A stretch of DNA of 60,490 nucleotides. Origin: Deinococcus marmoris. Lineage in GTDB: Bacteria > Deinococcota > Deinococci > Deinococcales > Deinococcaceae. A model generated the notes under the pieces. The model searched no databases, was not told where the DNA came from, and worked only from the letters and a program-made list of their open reading frames with translations. The stretch covers positions 1-60,490 of the forward strand of contig NZ_MSTI01000015.1 of the NCBI RefSeq assembly GCF_001949125.1, in the 5' to 3' direction. This document shows positions 1 to 9,983 of this stretch, piece by piece (position 1 is the stretch's first letter; each line of letters begins with the position of its first letter). Position numbers and translations under genes: made by a program.

Positions 1-35
1 GGCAGCGGAAACTGTCGAGTGAGGGTGATTGCATA

Positions 36-58
36 CGTCCGGGGATACGCCCCGGACG
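36..58 (-). terminator. Perfect 9-bp hairpin downstream of the first gene
   Basis: Arms CGTCCGGGG and CCCCGGACG pair perfectly around a 5-nt loop. It lies just past the stop codon of the minus-strand gene at 81-533. No T-run follows on either strand, so it may be a factor-dependent stop or an mRNA 3' end structure rather than a classic terminator. Confidence 0.35.
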
Positions 59-80
59 CCCCTCATGTCAGGCATGTCGG

Positions 81-533
81 TTATGATTCCAGCCTTCTAC
101 CGATTGGGAAAGTCTCAATTTTTTTCAGATTTTCGATGGTGAACCACGTCTGGGCCTTGAAATCTAGCTCCCATCCCTGGAACTGCGCGTCTGAATCTGA
201 ATACTTTTTTGTCTCTCCACGTCCCTCACGCCACGCCCGCTCAATCCAGTCACGTTGCACAGACAAGTGGGTGCTGAGCCACGCCTTCCTTTCGGTGTCA
301 GAGTTGAAATCGCTGGCAAGATGGATGTCTACAATATCCGCTGTGTAATGACACATCAGAGGCAACTCGTCGTCTCCCGACTCTCGGATGAATACAGCCA
401 AACGGCCTTGCTGCTTAACCAATTTTTTTGCGCTAACCCAGGGGCGGACACTTTGAAAAGTACCTGATCCGCCTGCATGTATGCAAGCTTCCAACCAGAT
501 AGGTTGCAAAGTCGTGTAAACACATTCGCTCAT
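81..533 (-). CDS. Hypothetical protein, 150 aa
   Basis: I do not recognise this protein. It is soluble, with no signal peptide or membrane segment, and rich in Trp and charged residues. The N-terminal half looks like alternating beta strands and the C-terminal half like charged helices. The ATG at 533 is preceded by AAGGAG with about 6 nt spacing, a good ribosome site, which supports the start and the reality of the gene. It stands alone, transcribed in the same direction as the downstream trkA gene but separated from nothing upstream in the window. Base composition is lower in GC than its neighbours, which may mean recent acquisition. Function unknown. Confidence 0.6.
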   Translation of the reverse strand: MSECVYTTLQPIWLEACIHAGGSGTFQSVRPWVSAKKLVKQQGRLAVFIRESGDDELPLMCHYTADIVDIHLASDFNSDTERKAWLSTHLSVQRDWIERAWREGRGETKKYSDSDAQFQGWELDFKAQTWFTIENLKKIETFPIGRRLES

Positions 534-568
534 CAGAACTCCTTAGCTATGAAATGGGCTTGAGTCTA

Positions 569-1228
<660 letters not shown>

Positions 1229-1280
1229 TGGTGGGGGGTTTCCTTTGTTCGGATGTGTAGGCTTGGCACTTCTTTGGAGA

Positions 1281-1364
1281 GGGTCAAGGGTCTGAGAGTC
1301 GAAGGGTCTAAGGAAAAAGAGGAGGGGTGTTCTTGCTGTTCTTAGACCCTCAGACCCTTGACCC
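1281..1364. repeat. Perfect 16-bp inverted repeat between trkA and trkH
   Basis: GGGTCAAGGGTCTGAG at 1281-1296 is exactly complementary to CTCAGACCCTTGACCC at 1349-1364. A second nested arm (GGGTCTAAG near 1305 and CTTAGACCC near 1341) lengthens the structure. It fills most of the 160-nt gap between the two genes. It may act as an RNA hairpin setting the ratio of pore to regulator, or be a decayed mobile repeat. A similar GGTCTGAA-type palindrome is at 48409-48453. Confidence 0.7.
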
Positions 1365-1388
1365 TTAGACGGCCCCGCAGGAGGCCAA

Positions 1389-2765
1389 TCACCCCACCAG
1401 AATATCGCGCTCCGGTGGGTATTTGACGTTGCGCTTCTGGGTGCTTCGCAGGCTGAAGGCCACGGCAAAGGTCAGCGGCCCGATCCGGCCCAGGTACATC
1501 AGCACGGTCAGGATCAGCAGGCCCGGATCGTTGAGCAGGTGGGTGGTGTTCATGCTCAGGCCCACGGTGGCGGCGGCACTGACCGTCTCGAACAGCAGGT
1601 GTGTGAAGCCCAGCTTGGGGTTGGTGGCCAGCAGCAGGAAAAAGGCCCCCGCCACCAGCAGCGTGTACAGCGTGGTGATGCTCCCGGCCCGCACCACGTT
1701 CTCGTTCAGTACCCGCCGCTGAAAGACGATCAGCTCGCCGCGCCCGCGCACCATGCTCCAGGCGCTGCCCACCAGGATAGCGAAGGTACTGGTCTTGATG
1801 CCGCCCCCGGTGGAGCCGCTGTTCGCGCCGATGAACATCAGCCCGATGATGGTGAAGATGGTGGCCGTGTTCATCGATTCGATGTTGACGGTAGAAAAGC
1901 CCGCCGAGCGCGGCGTCATGCCCTGGAAGAAAGCGGCCAGGAACTTGCCGGATGTGGGCAATGCTCCCAGCGTCTTGCTGTTCTGCCATTCCAGGAGCAG
2001 GATCACCAGCGTTCCCAATGTCAGCAGAATGGCGGTGGTCAGCACGGTCAGGCGGCTGTAGACCAGCAGGCGGTTCTTGCGCGGGTGCAGCAGGTGCGAG
2101 ACGTAATTGAGCTGCACCAGAAAACCCAGCCCACCCAGAATCACCAGCGCGCTGATGGTCAGGCTGACCAGCGGGTCACTGGCATACGGGGCCATCCCAC
2201 CCGCCAGCACCACGAAACCGCCGTTGTTGTAGGCGCTGACTGCATGAAACACCGCCTGATACAGCCCCTCGCCCAGCCCGTACTGCGGCACGAAGCGCAG
2301 GGACAGCAGCACCGCGCCCACCAGTTCGGTGACCAGCGTGTAGGTCAGGATGGCCCGCAGCAGCGGCAGCACGCCGCCCACGCTCAGCGCGTTCAGTTGC
2401 GCCACCAGTCCCTGCCGCTCACTGAAATTCAGCCGCCTGCCCGTCAGGAAGGCGAACAGCGTGCCGAAGGTCAGGATGCCCAGCCCGCCGATCTGCACCA
2501 GAACGATGATGATGACCTGCCCCAGCCGCGTGAACGCCTCGCCGGTGTCGGCCACCACCAGCCCGGTGATGCAGATGGCGCTGGTGGCCGTGAACAGCAG
2601 CTCCACGCTGTCCAGAGCTGTGGCCCCGGCCCGCTGAACGCCCGGCAGATGCAGCAGCGCCGTACCGATCAGGATGCCCGCCGCATAGACCAGCGCCAGC
2701 AGTTGTGCGGGCGTCAGGCGGGCACTCAGGGCGCGGCGGGGCAGGGCGGCGGGGCGACGGTTCAC
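1389..2765 (-). CDS. trkH: TrkH/KtrB-family K+ transporter pore subunit (copy 1)
   Basis: Integral membrane pore protein of about 458 aa that carries K+ inward with the RCK subunit encoded next to it. All four selectivity-filter loops of the family are visible: ITGLV, NNGGF, RSAGFS and VGLSMN, each with its conserved glycine, between paired hydrophobic helices. The motif FIGANSGSTGGGIKT is also characteristic. I prefer the GTG at 2765; a TAGACT box lies 10 nt before it. A TTG at 2816 would add 17 residues without obvious domain sense. It is a paralogue of the gene at 2917-4326, with which it shares order and strand. The symbol trkH could equally be ktrB. Confidence 0.88.
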   Translation of the reverse strand: MNRRPAALPRRALSARLTPAQLLALVYAAGILIGTALLHLPGVQRAGATALDSVELLFTATSAICITGLVVADTGEAFTRLGQVIIIVLVQIGGLGILTFGTLFAFLTGRRLNFSERQGLVAQLNALSVGGVLPLLRAILTYTLVTELVGAVLLSLRFVPQYGLGEGLYQAVFHAVSAYNNGGFVVLAGGMAPYASDPLVSLTISALVILGGLGFLVQLNYVSHLLHPRKNRLLVYSRLTVLTTAILLTLGTLVILLLEWQNSKTLGALPTSGKFLAAFFQGMTPRSAGFSTVNIESMNTATIFTIIGLMFIGANSGSTGGGIKTSTFAILVGSAWSMVRGRGELIVFQRRVLNENVVRAGSITTLYTLLVAGAFFLLLATNPKLGFTHLLFETVSAAATVGLSMNTTHLLNDPGLLILTVLMYLGRIGPLTFAVAFSLRSTQKRNVKYPPERDILVG

Positions 2766-2864
2766 AGGAGAGGGCAGTCTAAGCGGCTGGGGGTGGGGGG
2801 TCAAACAGGAACCCAAACAGGAAAGATGTCAAACCGTCCGAAGGTCTCACCGTCTAACCGCACA

Positions 2865-2909
2865 GTGGGGAGCGTGGGTGTCTCTCCTTTCCGACAACCC
2901 ACGCCCCAC
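2865..2909. other. GC-rich hairpin between the two trkH paralogues
   Basis: GTGGGG-AG-CGTGGGT at 2865-2879 pairs with ACCCACGCCCCAC at 2897-2909, with a 2-nt bulge. It occupies the 151-nt gap between the tandem pore genes. There is no T-run, so it is more likely a processing or stability element than an intrinsic terminator. Confidence 0.5.
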
Positions 2910-2916
2910 AAACCAC

Positions 2917-4326
2917 TTACCCGATCAGAATGTCGTTCTCTGCCGGATAGCGCACCAGCGTCCGCGAGTCCGGGCGGCTGAAGGCGACGGCAACGGTCAG
3001 CGGGCCGATGCGTCCCAGGAACATCAGAAAGATCAGCACGACCTCCTGATTGGAGTTCAGCAGCGGGGTGGTGTTCATGCTCAGGCCCACGGTGGCAAAG
3101 GCGCTGATCGTCTCGAAGAACAGTTGCACGAACTTCACCTCCGGGTTGGTGTTCAGCAGCAGCATCAGCAAAAAGCCCAGGTTGACCAGGCCCAGGCTCA
3201 GCAGGCCCACCGTCATGGCCCGCAGAATCGTGGTGGTGCCGATGCGCCGCCGGAACAGCGTGGTGTCGTGCCGCCCGCGCACCATGCCCCACGCCGAGGC
3301 CATCATCACGTAGAAGGTGGTGGTCTTGATGCCGCCGCCCGTGGAGCCGGGATTGGCCCCGATGAACATCAGCAGGATGGTGAAAAAGAGGGTGCCGTAG
3401 TGCATGGTGCTGTAATCCAGCGTGTTGAATCCGGCGGTGCGCGGCGTGACGCCCTGGAACCACGCGGCCAGCAACCTGTCGCCCAGCGGCAGCGTGCCCA
3501 GCGTGGCCGGGTTGTTCCATTCCAGCACGGCAAAACTGACGGTGCCGATCACCAGCAGCGCCGCCATCATGGTCAGCGACAGTTTGCTGTTGGAGTTCAG
3601 GCGGTTGCGGCGGCGGTCCCGCAGATAGGTCAGCACGTTCAGTTGCACCAGAAAGCCCATGCCGCCCAGCACGATCAGCAGCGGAATGACCAGGTTGATG
3701 ATCGGGTTGGTCACGAAGCCGGTCAGGCCGGTGGAATACAGGCTGAAGCCCGCGTTGTTGAAGGCGCTGACCGCGTGGAACAGCGAGAAGTACAGCCCGC
3801 GCCCCAGCCCTTCTTGTGGCACGAAGACCGTGGACAGCAGCACGGTCCCGGCCAGTTCCACCAGCACCGAACTCAGGACAATCGTGCGGACCAGCGCCAC
3901 CACGCCGCCCAGTTCGACGGCGCTGACCTGCTGCGCCACCTGAATGCGGTCCGAGATGCCCACCCGCCGCCGCAGGGCAATCGCAAACAGTGTGCCCAGC
4001 GTGATCAGCCCCAGTCCGCCGATCTGGATCAGCAGCAGCATGACCACCTCGCCAAAGGTGGTAAAGGTGGTGCCCACATCCACCACGCCCAGCCCGGTCA
4101 CGCACACCGCGCTGGTGGCCATGAACAGCGCCTGAATCGGGCGGATGCTCTGGCCCGGCTCCAGGCTGATCGGCAGCAGCAGCAGCCCGGCCCCCACCAG
4201 AATGGCCAGTGCAAAGGTCAAAGCGATCAGTTGTGGTGGCCGCAGCCGCGAGAGCAGGGGCTTGCGCCGCAGCCCGGAGGCGGAAGGTTTCGGAAAACGC
4301 GGGTCAGGGGCGGAGGGCCGGGTCAT
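2917..4326 (-). CDS. TrkH/KtrB-family K+ transporter pore subunit (copy 2)
   Basis: Second pore subunit of 469 aa, clearly paralogous to the gene downstream. Filter loops read VTGLG, NNAGF, RTAGFN and VGLSMN, and the FIGANPGSTGGGIKT motif is present. About eight helix-loop-helix hydrophobic stretches follow a basic N-terminus of 35 residues. The ATG at 4326 is the first in frame. It shares direction with copy 1 and the single trkA gene, so one regulatory subunit may serve two pores of different affinity or ion choice. The first loop (TGLG against TGLV) is the main visible filter difference between the two copies. Confidence 0.88.
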   Translation of the reverse strand: MTRPSAPDPRFPKPSASGLRRKPLLSRLRPPQLIALTFALAILVGAGLLLLPISLEPGQSIRPIQALFMATSAVCVTGLGVVDVGTTFTTFGEVVMLLLIQIGGLGLITLGTLFAIALRRRVGISDRIQVAQQVSAVELGGVVALVRTIVLSSVLVELAGTVLLSTVFVPQEGLGRGLYFSLFHAVSAFNNAGFSLYSTGLTGFVTNPIINLVIPLLIVLGGMGFLVQLNVLTYLRDRRRNRLNSNSKLSLTMMAALLVIGTVSFAVLEWNNPATLGTLPLGDRLLAAWFQGVTPRTAGFNTLDYSTMHYGTLFFTILLMFIGANPGSTGGGIKTTTFYVMMASAWGMVRGRHDTTLFRRRIGTTTILRAMTVGLLSLGLVNLGFLLMLLLNTNPEVKFVQLFFETISAFATVGLSMNTTPLLNSNQEVVLIFLMFLGRIGPLTVAVAFSRPDSRTLVRYPAENDILIG

Positions 4327-4443
4327 ATACGCGGCCCGGATTGTACGCCTGTAGGTGGGGGATGTGGGCGCTGGTTCTGATGCGGGTACAGGGCTACCGC
4401 AAAGTCAGGAGGCGGGGCGGAATATGCGGCAAGCTGCAAGGCA

Positions 4444-4570
4444 AACCCCTCAGTCTGCTCCGCAGCCAGCTCCCCTCAAAAGGGAGCCAGGGGGCCTGAA
4501 AGATCGTCCAGCGCAGGAATCTCCTTGCCTCCCTTCTAAGGGGAGGTCCCCCGAAGGGGGGGAGGGGTCA
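4444..4570 (+). repeat. Dispersed intergenic repeat, copy 1 (short subtype)
   Basis: About 127 bp bounded by AAACCCCTC and GAGGGGTC. Internal landmarks shared with the other copies are CAGTCTGCT, CAGCCAGCTCCCCT, AGGGAGCC and TTGCCTCCCTTCTAAGGGGA. The arms can fold into nested hairpins. It lacks the 21-nt block present in the copies at 37775 and 54009. It fills much of the 349-nt gap between trkH copy 2 and the methyltransferase gene; I see nothing else in that gap except the promoter at 4662. Confidence 0.85.
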
Positions 4571-4661
4571 AGCGGGCATGGCGATTTCAGAACCGGATTG
4601 AGGACTTTGCGGTAGCCATGAGCTAGTTGTATCGAGTACGCCCTTACCTTCTTGAGCGGGC

Positions 4662-4667
4662 TATACT
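4662..4667 (+). promoter_or_regulatory. -10 box TATACT for the methyltransferase
   Basis: TATACT ends 8 nt before the ATG at 4676 and no ribosome site intervenes. This is the leaderless layout seen repeatedly in this window. Confidence 0.65.
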
Positions 4668-4675
4668 GCCCTGCT

Positions 4676-5752
4676 ATGCCTCGCCCCCAAACAGACCGAT
4701 TTCAGCCCGCCGGGAAGAGGAAAAGTCGTCCCAAGACCGATTACCGCACCCGCCAGCCCGCCCACGAATACGAGCTGGAGGTGCTGCCGGGCCTGGAACA
4801 CGTCGCCGCCACCGAGCTGGCAACCGTGCCGCTGGCCCGCGATATCCGGGGCCTGCGCTTCTGGTTTCCCGGCGATCCCGAACGCCTGACCCGGCTGCGT
4901 TCGGCGCTGGCCGCCTACCGGATTCGCGCCTGGGACGTACCGCGCCCGCGTGGGCTGCTGGGGAACCAGCAACTGGGCGAGCTGACCGATTTTCTGCGTC
5001 AGGTGATCGCGGTGGGCGGGCATACCTCCTTCCGGCTGGGCGCAGCGGGCAAGGAATCCAGCGTGATGCAGCGTCTGGCCGAGGAACTGGAGAACGCGCT
5101 GGAAATCCCCTTCCGCCCCGAGGACGGTCAACTCCTCATCCGCCTGCGCCCTGAACAGGATGGCCCCGGCTGGGAAGTGCTGGCCCGCACCACGCCCAAG
5201 CCCCTGAGCGCGCGGCCCTGGCGCGAGTGCAACATGCACGGCGGCCTGAACGCCACGCTGGCCTACGCCACCCACAAACTGGCCGGGCAGCGCGACGTGG
5301 ACCGGATCTTCAACCCGATGTGCGGCAGTGGCACCCTGCTGATCGAGCGCGATCTGCTGGGACCCTGCGACGCGCTGGTGGGCGTGGACATCGAGCAATC
5401 GGCGGTGGACTGCGCCAAGACCAATATCGCGGCTGCCGGGCGCAACATCGAGGTGGCGCGCATCGACGCCCTGCAAACGGGGCTGTCTGCGCGCTCGTTT
5501 GATCTGATCGTGGCGGACCTGCCCTGGGGCGACGCCGTCGGCACGCATGGCGGCAACGCGGCGCTGTACCCGGCCTTCTTGCAGGAAATGCACCGCCTGC
5601 TGAGCCGCCAGGGCCGTCTGGCCGTGATCACCCACGAAATCCGGCTGTTCGAGGGCCTGCTGGAAGGTTCGACCCAGTGGAACGCCCGCGAACTGCTTCA
5701 GGTGGCCAGCGGTGGGCACAACCCCAAGGTCTATCTGCTGAACCGTCGCTAG
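4676..5752 (+). CDS. trmN: THUMP-domain RNA guanine methyltransferase (TrmN-like)
   Basis: A 358-aa SAM-dependent enzyme likely to make N2-methylguanosine in tRNA. Residues 1-30 are basic. Residues 31-170 resemble a ferredoxin-like plus THUMP RNA-binding module. The Rossmann methyltransferase domain starts at residue 210 with the SAM loop FNPMCGSGT (212-220), then GVDIE for ribose binding, and motif IV DLPWG (281-285). Order and length match Thermus TrmN, which modifies G6 of tRNAPhe; a 23S rRNA target is the alternative for THUMP enzymes. The ATG at 4676 fits the -10 box; an upstream TTG at 4652 would overlap it. Confidence 0.75.
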   Translation: MPRPQTDRFQPAGKRKSRPKTDYRTRQPAHEYELEVLPGLEHVAATELATVPLARDIRGLRFWFPGDPERLTRLRSALAAYRIRAWDVPRPRGLLGNQQLGELTDFLRQVIAVGGHTSFRLGAAGKESSVMQRLAEELENALEIPFRPEDGQLLIRLRPEQDGPGWEVLARTTPKPLSARPWRECNMHGGLNATLAYATHKLAGQRDVDRIFNPMCGSGTLLIERDLLGPCDALVGVDIEQSAVDCAKTNIAAAGRNIEVARIDALQTGLSARSFDLIVADLPWGDAVGTHGGNAALYPAFLQEMHRLLSRQGRLAVITHEIRLFEGLLEGSTQWNARELLQVASGGHNPKVYLLNRR

Positions 5753-5796
5753 CGCGAAAAGCCCAACCTCTTCCCGCCGCCGTGACATGCTCAGCC

Positions 5797-6810
5797 ATGA
5801 CAATTTCTGGCACAACTGCTGCTCGTTCAGGCTCGGGACTTCGCTGGGGCCTGCTGGGCGCGGCGCGCATTGCGCGGGCGCTGATTCCGGCCATCCGGGC
5901 CAGCGGGGGAGAGGTGGTGGCGCTGGGCGTGCGCGATCCCAACTCCGAACATGCGCGGGCTTTCGCGCAGGAATGGAATGTCCCCATCGTGGGCGGCTAC
6001 CAGGAAGTGCTGAACGCCGATCTGGACGCGGTGTATAACCCGCTGCCCAATGACCTGCATCTGCCCTGGTCCCTGGCCGCCATGCGCGCGGGCAAGCACG
6101 TTCTGACCGAGAAACCCCTGGTCCTGAACGCCGCTGAGGCGCAGGAGCTGGCGGACGCGGCACGGGAGACGGGCCGGGTCTTGCTGGAAGCCTTCGCGTA
6201 CCGCTTTCACCCGCACATCACGCGGCTGCGTCAGCTCGTGCAGGGCGGCGAACTGGGCGAGGTGCGGTCCGTGCGGGCGGCCTTCGGCTTCATGCTGGAC
6301 AACCCTGAAGACTTCCGCTGGCTGGCCGATAAGGGTGGCGGGGCGCTGTTCGATGTGGGAACCTACACGGTCAACCTGGTGCGCCTGCTGCTGGGCGAAC
6401 CCACTGCCGCCGTCGCCCGCGCCCGCTGGACACCAGGGAATGTGGACCTGGGCCTCAGCGGCGTGCTGGAGTATCCGGGGGTGCTGGCGGGTGTGGACTG
6501 CGCCTTCGACTGGGCCGAGCCAGCCCCCCAGCGCCTGACCATCCTGGGCACGCGCGGCACGCTGGACATGAACGGCGTCTTTCATAGCAACACCCACTCG
6601 CCCGTGTCGTTCACCGTCACCGACGCCGCCGGGGTACGTGAGGAGGAGTTCCCGCCCTTCAACGCCTATGCCGCGATGGTGGAACACTTTCAGCAGGTGG
6701 TGCTGGGCGAGGAAGAGGCCCTGTATCCGCCCCAGGACAGCGTGAGGCACGCGCGGGTACTGGACGCCCTGTTCGCCTCGGCGCGGACGGGAGGGCGGGT
6801 GGAAGTTTAG
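5797..6810 (+). CDS. Gfo/Idh/MocA-family oxidoreductase
   Basis: A 337-aa NAD(P)-dependent dehydrogenase of the glucose-fructose oxidoreductase/inositol dehydrogenase family; substrate unknown, usually a sugar or polyol. The Rossmann motif reads [12 protein letters not shown] near residue 18, the family signature TEKPL (with the conserved Lys) is near residue 105, and the C-terminal alpha/beta dimerisation domain follows, including the [11 protein letters not shown] motif. The ATG at 5797 places the nucleotide-binding strand close to the start. The stop codon overlaps by 3 nt the stop codon of the convergent gene at 6807-7292. Confidence 0.85.
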   Translation: MTISGTTAARSGSGLRWGLLGAARIARALIPAIRASGGEVVALGVRDPNSEHARAFAQEWNVPIVGGYQEVLNADLDAVYNPLPNDLHLPWSLAAMRAGKHVLTEKPLVLNAAEAQELADAARETGRVLLEAFAYRFHPHITRLRQLVQGGELGEVRSVRAAFGFMLDNPEDFRWLADKGGGALFDVGTYTVNLVRLLLGEPTAAVARARWTPGNVDLGLSGVLEYPGVLAGVDCAFDWAEPAPQRLTILGTRGTLDMNGVFHSNTHSPVSFTVTDAAGVREEEFPPFNAYAAMVEHFQQVVLGEEEALYPPQDSVRHARVLDALFASARTGGRVEV

Positions 6811-7292
6811 CTCTGCTCAGGGGGCGCTCCGTTAGTGATTACAAAGCCAAGATGGCGCACCAGATCGTCAATGTGATCTCCCCAGTGTGTATCGGCAGTG
6901 AAGCGCAGCCAGGACAGACCTCCGGTCAGATCCGTCGCAGCGAGATGGGCCGCCTCGCTCAAATCCTTGACGAGATCGGTAAGGTTATCGAGATCGTCGC
7001 CCACTTCTGATGTGTCATCCGTTATTTCGTTGGACAGACTAGCCATGTCATAAAAACCCAGTTCGGGCCATTGATGTTGGATGATCGTTCGTAGTTCCAT
7101 ATAGCGGGCCAGCGCCGTTGAAGTAACTCCGAAATCATCGGGCCAGCAAATCGTCATTGGGAGTTGGGAAACCACCTGCTGGAGCTGAGTAAGCTGGTCT
7201 CTCAAAGTCGCCAGGGTGGCCCCTTCCCGGTTCAGAATGAGTTTGATCGTCTGTGCGGCAATGTTTAGAGCGTTGGTCGAAGATGACGACAT
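6807..7292 (-). CDS. Hypothetical protein resembling DUF5063
   Basis: A 161-aa acidic, all-helical soluble protein. The C-terminal pattern (an acidic DDLDNL-type helix, then [22 protein letters not shown]) recalls DUF5063, where a Trp-x-F and HWG-H signature ends the domain; this is a memory-based match, not a search. It starts 16 nt after the comEC stop with GGGAG about 10 nt before its ATG, so it can be co-transcribed as the third gene of the com operon. Whether it has any role in DNA uptake is unknown. It converges on the oxidoreductase gene and the two stop codons overlap. Confidence 0.65.
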   Translation of the reverse strand: MSSSSTNALNIAAQTIKLILNREGATLATLRDQLTQLQQVVSQLPMTICWPDDFGVTSTALARYMELRTIIQHQWPELGFYDMASLSNEITDDTSEVGDDLDNLTDLVKDLSEAAHLAATDLTGGLSWLRFTADTHWGDHIDDLVRHLGFVITNGAPPEQS

Positions 7293-7308
7293 TCTCAGTA
7301 ACTCCCAA

Positions 7309-9528
7309 TCACGGAATCGGCCAGCGGATCGTCCCCATCTGATCTGTTCGCCAGACCTTGACGCCCGCCGCCCCCAATCGCCCCAGCATCTCCGGGTTTG
7401 GGTGGCCGTAGGTGTTGCGGCCCACGCTGATGATGGCGTCGGTGGGCGTGGTTTCTTGCAGCAATGCCTCGTCCGTGGAAAAGCGGCTGCCGTGGTGCGC
7501 GACTTTCAGCAGGCTCAGGTGGCCCAGGCCCAGATAATTCTCGGTGGGATCGGGCAGGTCGCCCAGAATAGCGGTGGACCACGCGCCAGACTGGACGCGC
7601 ACGGCCACGCTGTTCTCGTTGTCCTCGGTACTCCAGACTTTTCCGGTGGGCCACAGCACGGTCAGGGTCACGCCGTCCGAGGCGATCTGGTCGCCGCGCC
7701 GGGCCTCGCGGACGGGCACGCCCTCTTCTTTCGCCACGGTCAGCACGGTGGTCAGCACCGGATCGTCGGTCTTGCGCTGGCCGATCCACAGTTCACCCAC
7801 GGGCAGGGCGCGCAGCACGCCGCTGATCCCTTCTATGTGGTCCGTATCGGCGTGGGTGCCGATCACTATGTCGATTTTCCTCACCCCCAGCGCACGCAGG
7901 GCGGGAATCACGGTTTTGCCTCCCACATCAAAATCACTGTTCACCGAGCCGCCCGCGTCCACCAGCACGGTCAGGTGGGGCAGGCGAATGAGAGTTGAGT
8001 CCCCTTGCCCGATGTCCACGAACACCATCTCTCGCGGTGGGTGCAGTCGCCCCGGCAATAGGGTCAGCACCGTGCAGGCCATCACCACGCCCAGCACAGC
8101 CCGGAAGCGCACGCGGCCCCATAGCCACAGCACGCCCGCGCCCGCGCACACCGCGTAGGCCACGAATCCAGCCGCCGAGACCTGCCCCCAGGTCAGCACC
8201 GGGGACTGCCCAAAGGTCTCTACGATGCCCAGCAGCAGGGCGGCCAGCGGGCCGACCAGCCAGTTGACCAGAATGGCCGCTGGCCCCAGCAGCCCGGCGA
8301 AAAAGCCCAGCGGCACCAGTGCGGTCATCACCACGCCCGCCGCCAGATTCGCGGGCAGGCCCACCAGGGGCATCTGCCCAAAGGTGGCGGCGATGACGGG
8401 CTGGGTGCCGAACTCGGCCAGCACGGTGGCCACCAATGCCAGCCGCAGCCACAGCGGCCAGCGCTCCGGCAATTTGCCCGCCGCCTTCAGCGACAGCGTC
8501 AGGGCCAGCACCGCCAGAAACGACAGTTGAAAGCCGATGTCCAGCAGCCACAGCGGAAAGAGCAGCAGGCAGACGGTGGCGGTCAGCGCCATCAGGCCGT
8601 AGGGATCGGGCCGCCCACGCCCCAGCGCCAGGGCCGCCAGCACGGTAAAACCCATGATTACCGCGCGGGTGATGCTGGGCGACACCCCCACCAGCACCAG
8701 ATAGGGCAGCAGCAACAGGGCGGGTATGCCGTAGCGCCACAGCGGAGGCCAGCCGAACCAGCCGAAAATCCAGATCAGCACCACCGTGATCAGCGCGACG
8801 TTCTGCCCTGACAGTGCCATCAGGTGCGCCAGCCCGGCGCGGTTGAAGCCGTCGCGGATGCGGTAGCCCTCCGCGAAGTCCTCGCGCCCGATGTCGTTGC
8901 GGTCTCCCAGTTCGATGGCCGTCATCAGCGCCGCCTCGCGCTGGGGCAGACCTGCCGTCAATCCTCGACGAAACCAGCCGCGCAGCCCCTTTTCAGCCTG
9001 ACTATCGCGCACCTTCGCGGCCACCAGAATCGCCGTGGGCGTGGTCAGAAAGACGCCGCCCTGGGCACGCAGCCACGCCGCCTGATTGAAGCCGCCGGGG
9101 GTGCGCTGGCCTTCCGGGGCCACCAGCCGCCCGCTGACCACCAGTTTGCCCGGTTTGACGGCAGGCTTGGGGGCCACCGCCAGCCGCGCACGCGGGTCTT
9201 CCAGGGTCAGGAATTGCCCGTCCCACTCGCCGCTCAGTGTAACCTGCGCGCCCAGCCAGGGGGCCAGCGGATCGGCCCGCCCGGTCACCAGCCGCTCGGA
9301 GCCGAAGCCGAGGGCCGCGCCCAGTAGCGCCAGCGCGGCCAGCAGGGGGCGTGCATCGCGAAGGGCCAGCCCAATGCCCAGCAGCAGCGTCAGCACGCCC
9401 CACCACACGCCCAGTCCCAGTTGAATGCCGCCCATCACGCCAAAGACGGTGGGTACGGACCATGCCAGCCGCCCCGCTGTTCCCTCGGAGGTCAGGGAGG
9501 TGATTGAAAAGGCGGCTTCCCGTGTCAT
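7309..9528 (-). CDS. comEC: ComEC/Rec2 DNA uptake channel
   Basis: A 739-aa inner-membrane protein that carries single-stranded DNA into the cell during natural transformation. Order: two N-terminal hydrophobic segments, an OB-like soluble domain (about 85-180), the Competence domain with many helices (about 230-470; note the HLMALSGQN motif at 235-243), and a C-terminal metallo-beta-lactamase domain from 500. That domain keeps the metal motif HADTDH (559-564), so it could be a nuclease degrading the non-imported strand. The start lies 3 nt after the comEA stop, so the two are translationally linked. Confidence 0.93.
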   Translation of the reverse strand: MTREAAFSITSLTSEGTAGRLAWSVPTVFGVMGGIQLGLGVWWGVLTLLLGIGLALRDARPLLAALALLGAALGFGSERLVTGRADPLAPWLGAQVTLSGEWDGQFLTLEDPRARLAVAPKPAVKPGKLVVSGRLVAPEGQRTPGGFNQAAWLRAQGGVFLTTPTAILVAAKVRDSQAEKGLRGWFRRGLTAGLPQREAALMTAIELGDRNDIGREDFAEGYRIRDGFNRAGLAHLMALSGQNVALITVVLIWIFGWFGWPPLWRYGIPALLLLPYLVLVGVSPSITRAVIMGFTVLAALALGRGRPDPYGLMALTATVCLLLFPLWLLDIGFQLSFLAVLALTLSLKAAGKLPERWPLWLRLALVATVLAEFGTQPVIAATFGQMPLVGLPANLAAGVVMTALVPLGFFAGLLGPAAILVNWLVGPLAALLLGIVETFGQSPVLTWGQVSAAGFVAYAVCAGAGVLWLWGRVRFRAVLGVVMACTVLTLLPGRLHPPREMVFVDIGQGDSTLIRLPHLTVLVDAGGSVNSDFDVGGKTVIPALRALGVRKIDIVIGTHADTDHIEGISGVLRALPVGELWIGQRKTDDPVLTTVLTVAKEEGVPVREARRGDQIASDGVTLTVLWPTGKVWSTEDNENSVAVRVQSGAWSTAILGDLPDPTENYLGLGHLSLLKVAHHGSRFSTDEALLQETTPTDAIISVGRNTYGHPNPEMLGRLGAAGVKVWRTDQMGTIRWPIP

Positions 9529-9531
9529 GTC

Positions 9532-9924
9532 CTAGTAACTAACCAGTGGAGAGAGCAGTTTCAGCGTCGCCTCGCCCACGCCCTTGATGGCGTCCAGATC
9601 GGCCTGCGAGCGAATGGGCCGCGCGGCGATGATCTTGAGGGCCATCGACGGGCCGACTTTGGGCAGGGCCTCAAGTTGCTCCTGACTGGCCGTATTGAGA
9701 TTGACCCTACCCGAAATCAGCGGCGCGATGCTGGCGGTGGTGGGAAAGGTGGGCGGTTCGGCGCTGGCATTCGGGAGGGCAGGGACGCCCGGTGCGGGCA
9801 GCGTGATACGCGTGACCGTCGGCACCTGCGGGCGAGGCAGCAGCACCGGTCCCAGCGCCAGCGCGCCCACCAGCAGCACGCCCGCGCCCAGGCCCAGCGT
9901 CCAGCCGCGTTCGTTGTTGATCAC
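9532..9924 (-). CDS. comEA: ComEA DNA-binding competence protein
   Basis: A 130-aa membrane-anchored DNA receptor for transformation. One N-terminal transmembrane helix (GLGAGVLLVGALALGPVLL) is followed by a Pro-rich linker and a C-terminal helix-hairpin-helix pair: VNLNTASQEQLEALPKVGP and the IKGVGEATLKLL repeat, the DNA phosphate-binding motifs of the family. I chose GTG at 9924 because TACAAT ends 6 nt upstream; an in-frame ATG at 9969 would add 15 residues and lacks a ribosome site. First gene of comEA-comEC. Confidence 0.88.
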   Translation of the reverse strand: MINNERGWTLGLGAGVLLVGALALGPVLLPRPQVPTVTRITLPAPGVPALPNASAEPPTFPTTASIAPLISGRVNLNTASQEQLEALPKVGPSMALKIIAARPIRSQADLDAIKGVGEATLKLLSPLVSY

Positions 9925-9930
9925 GCGGTC

Positions 9931-9936
9931 ATTGTA
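9931..9936 (-). promoter_or_regulatory. -10 box TACAAT for comEA
   Basis: Read on the minus strand, TACAAT lies 6 nt before the GTG at 9924. It decides the comEA start and suggests a leaderless com transcript. Confidence 0.6.
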
Positions 9937-9983
9937 GGGGGAGGCGGGTGGAGGTGCCGCGAGGGTCATCTACAGCGGAGACG

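Noticed and set aside
1539..2981. Open frame of 480 codons opposite trkH copy 1
   Set aside because: Product is dominated by Gln, His, Gly and Ala from reversed hydrophobic codons; trkH filter motifs on the other strand are decisive.
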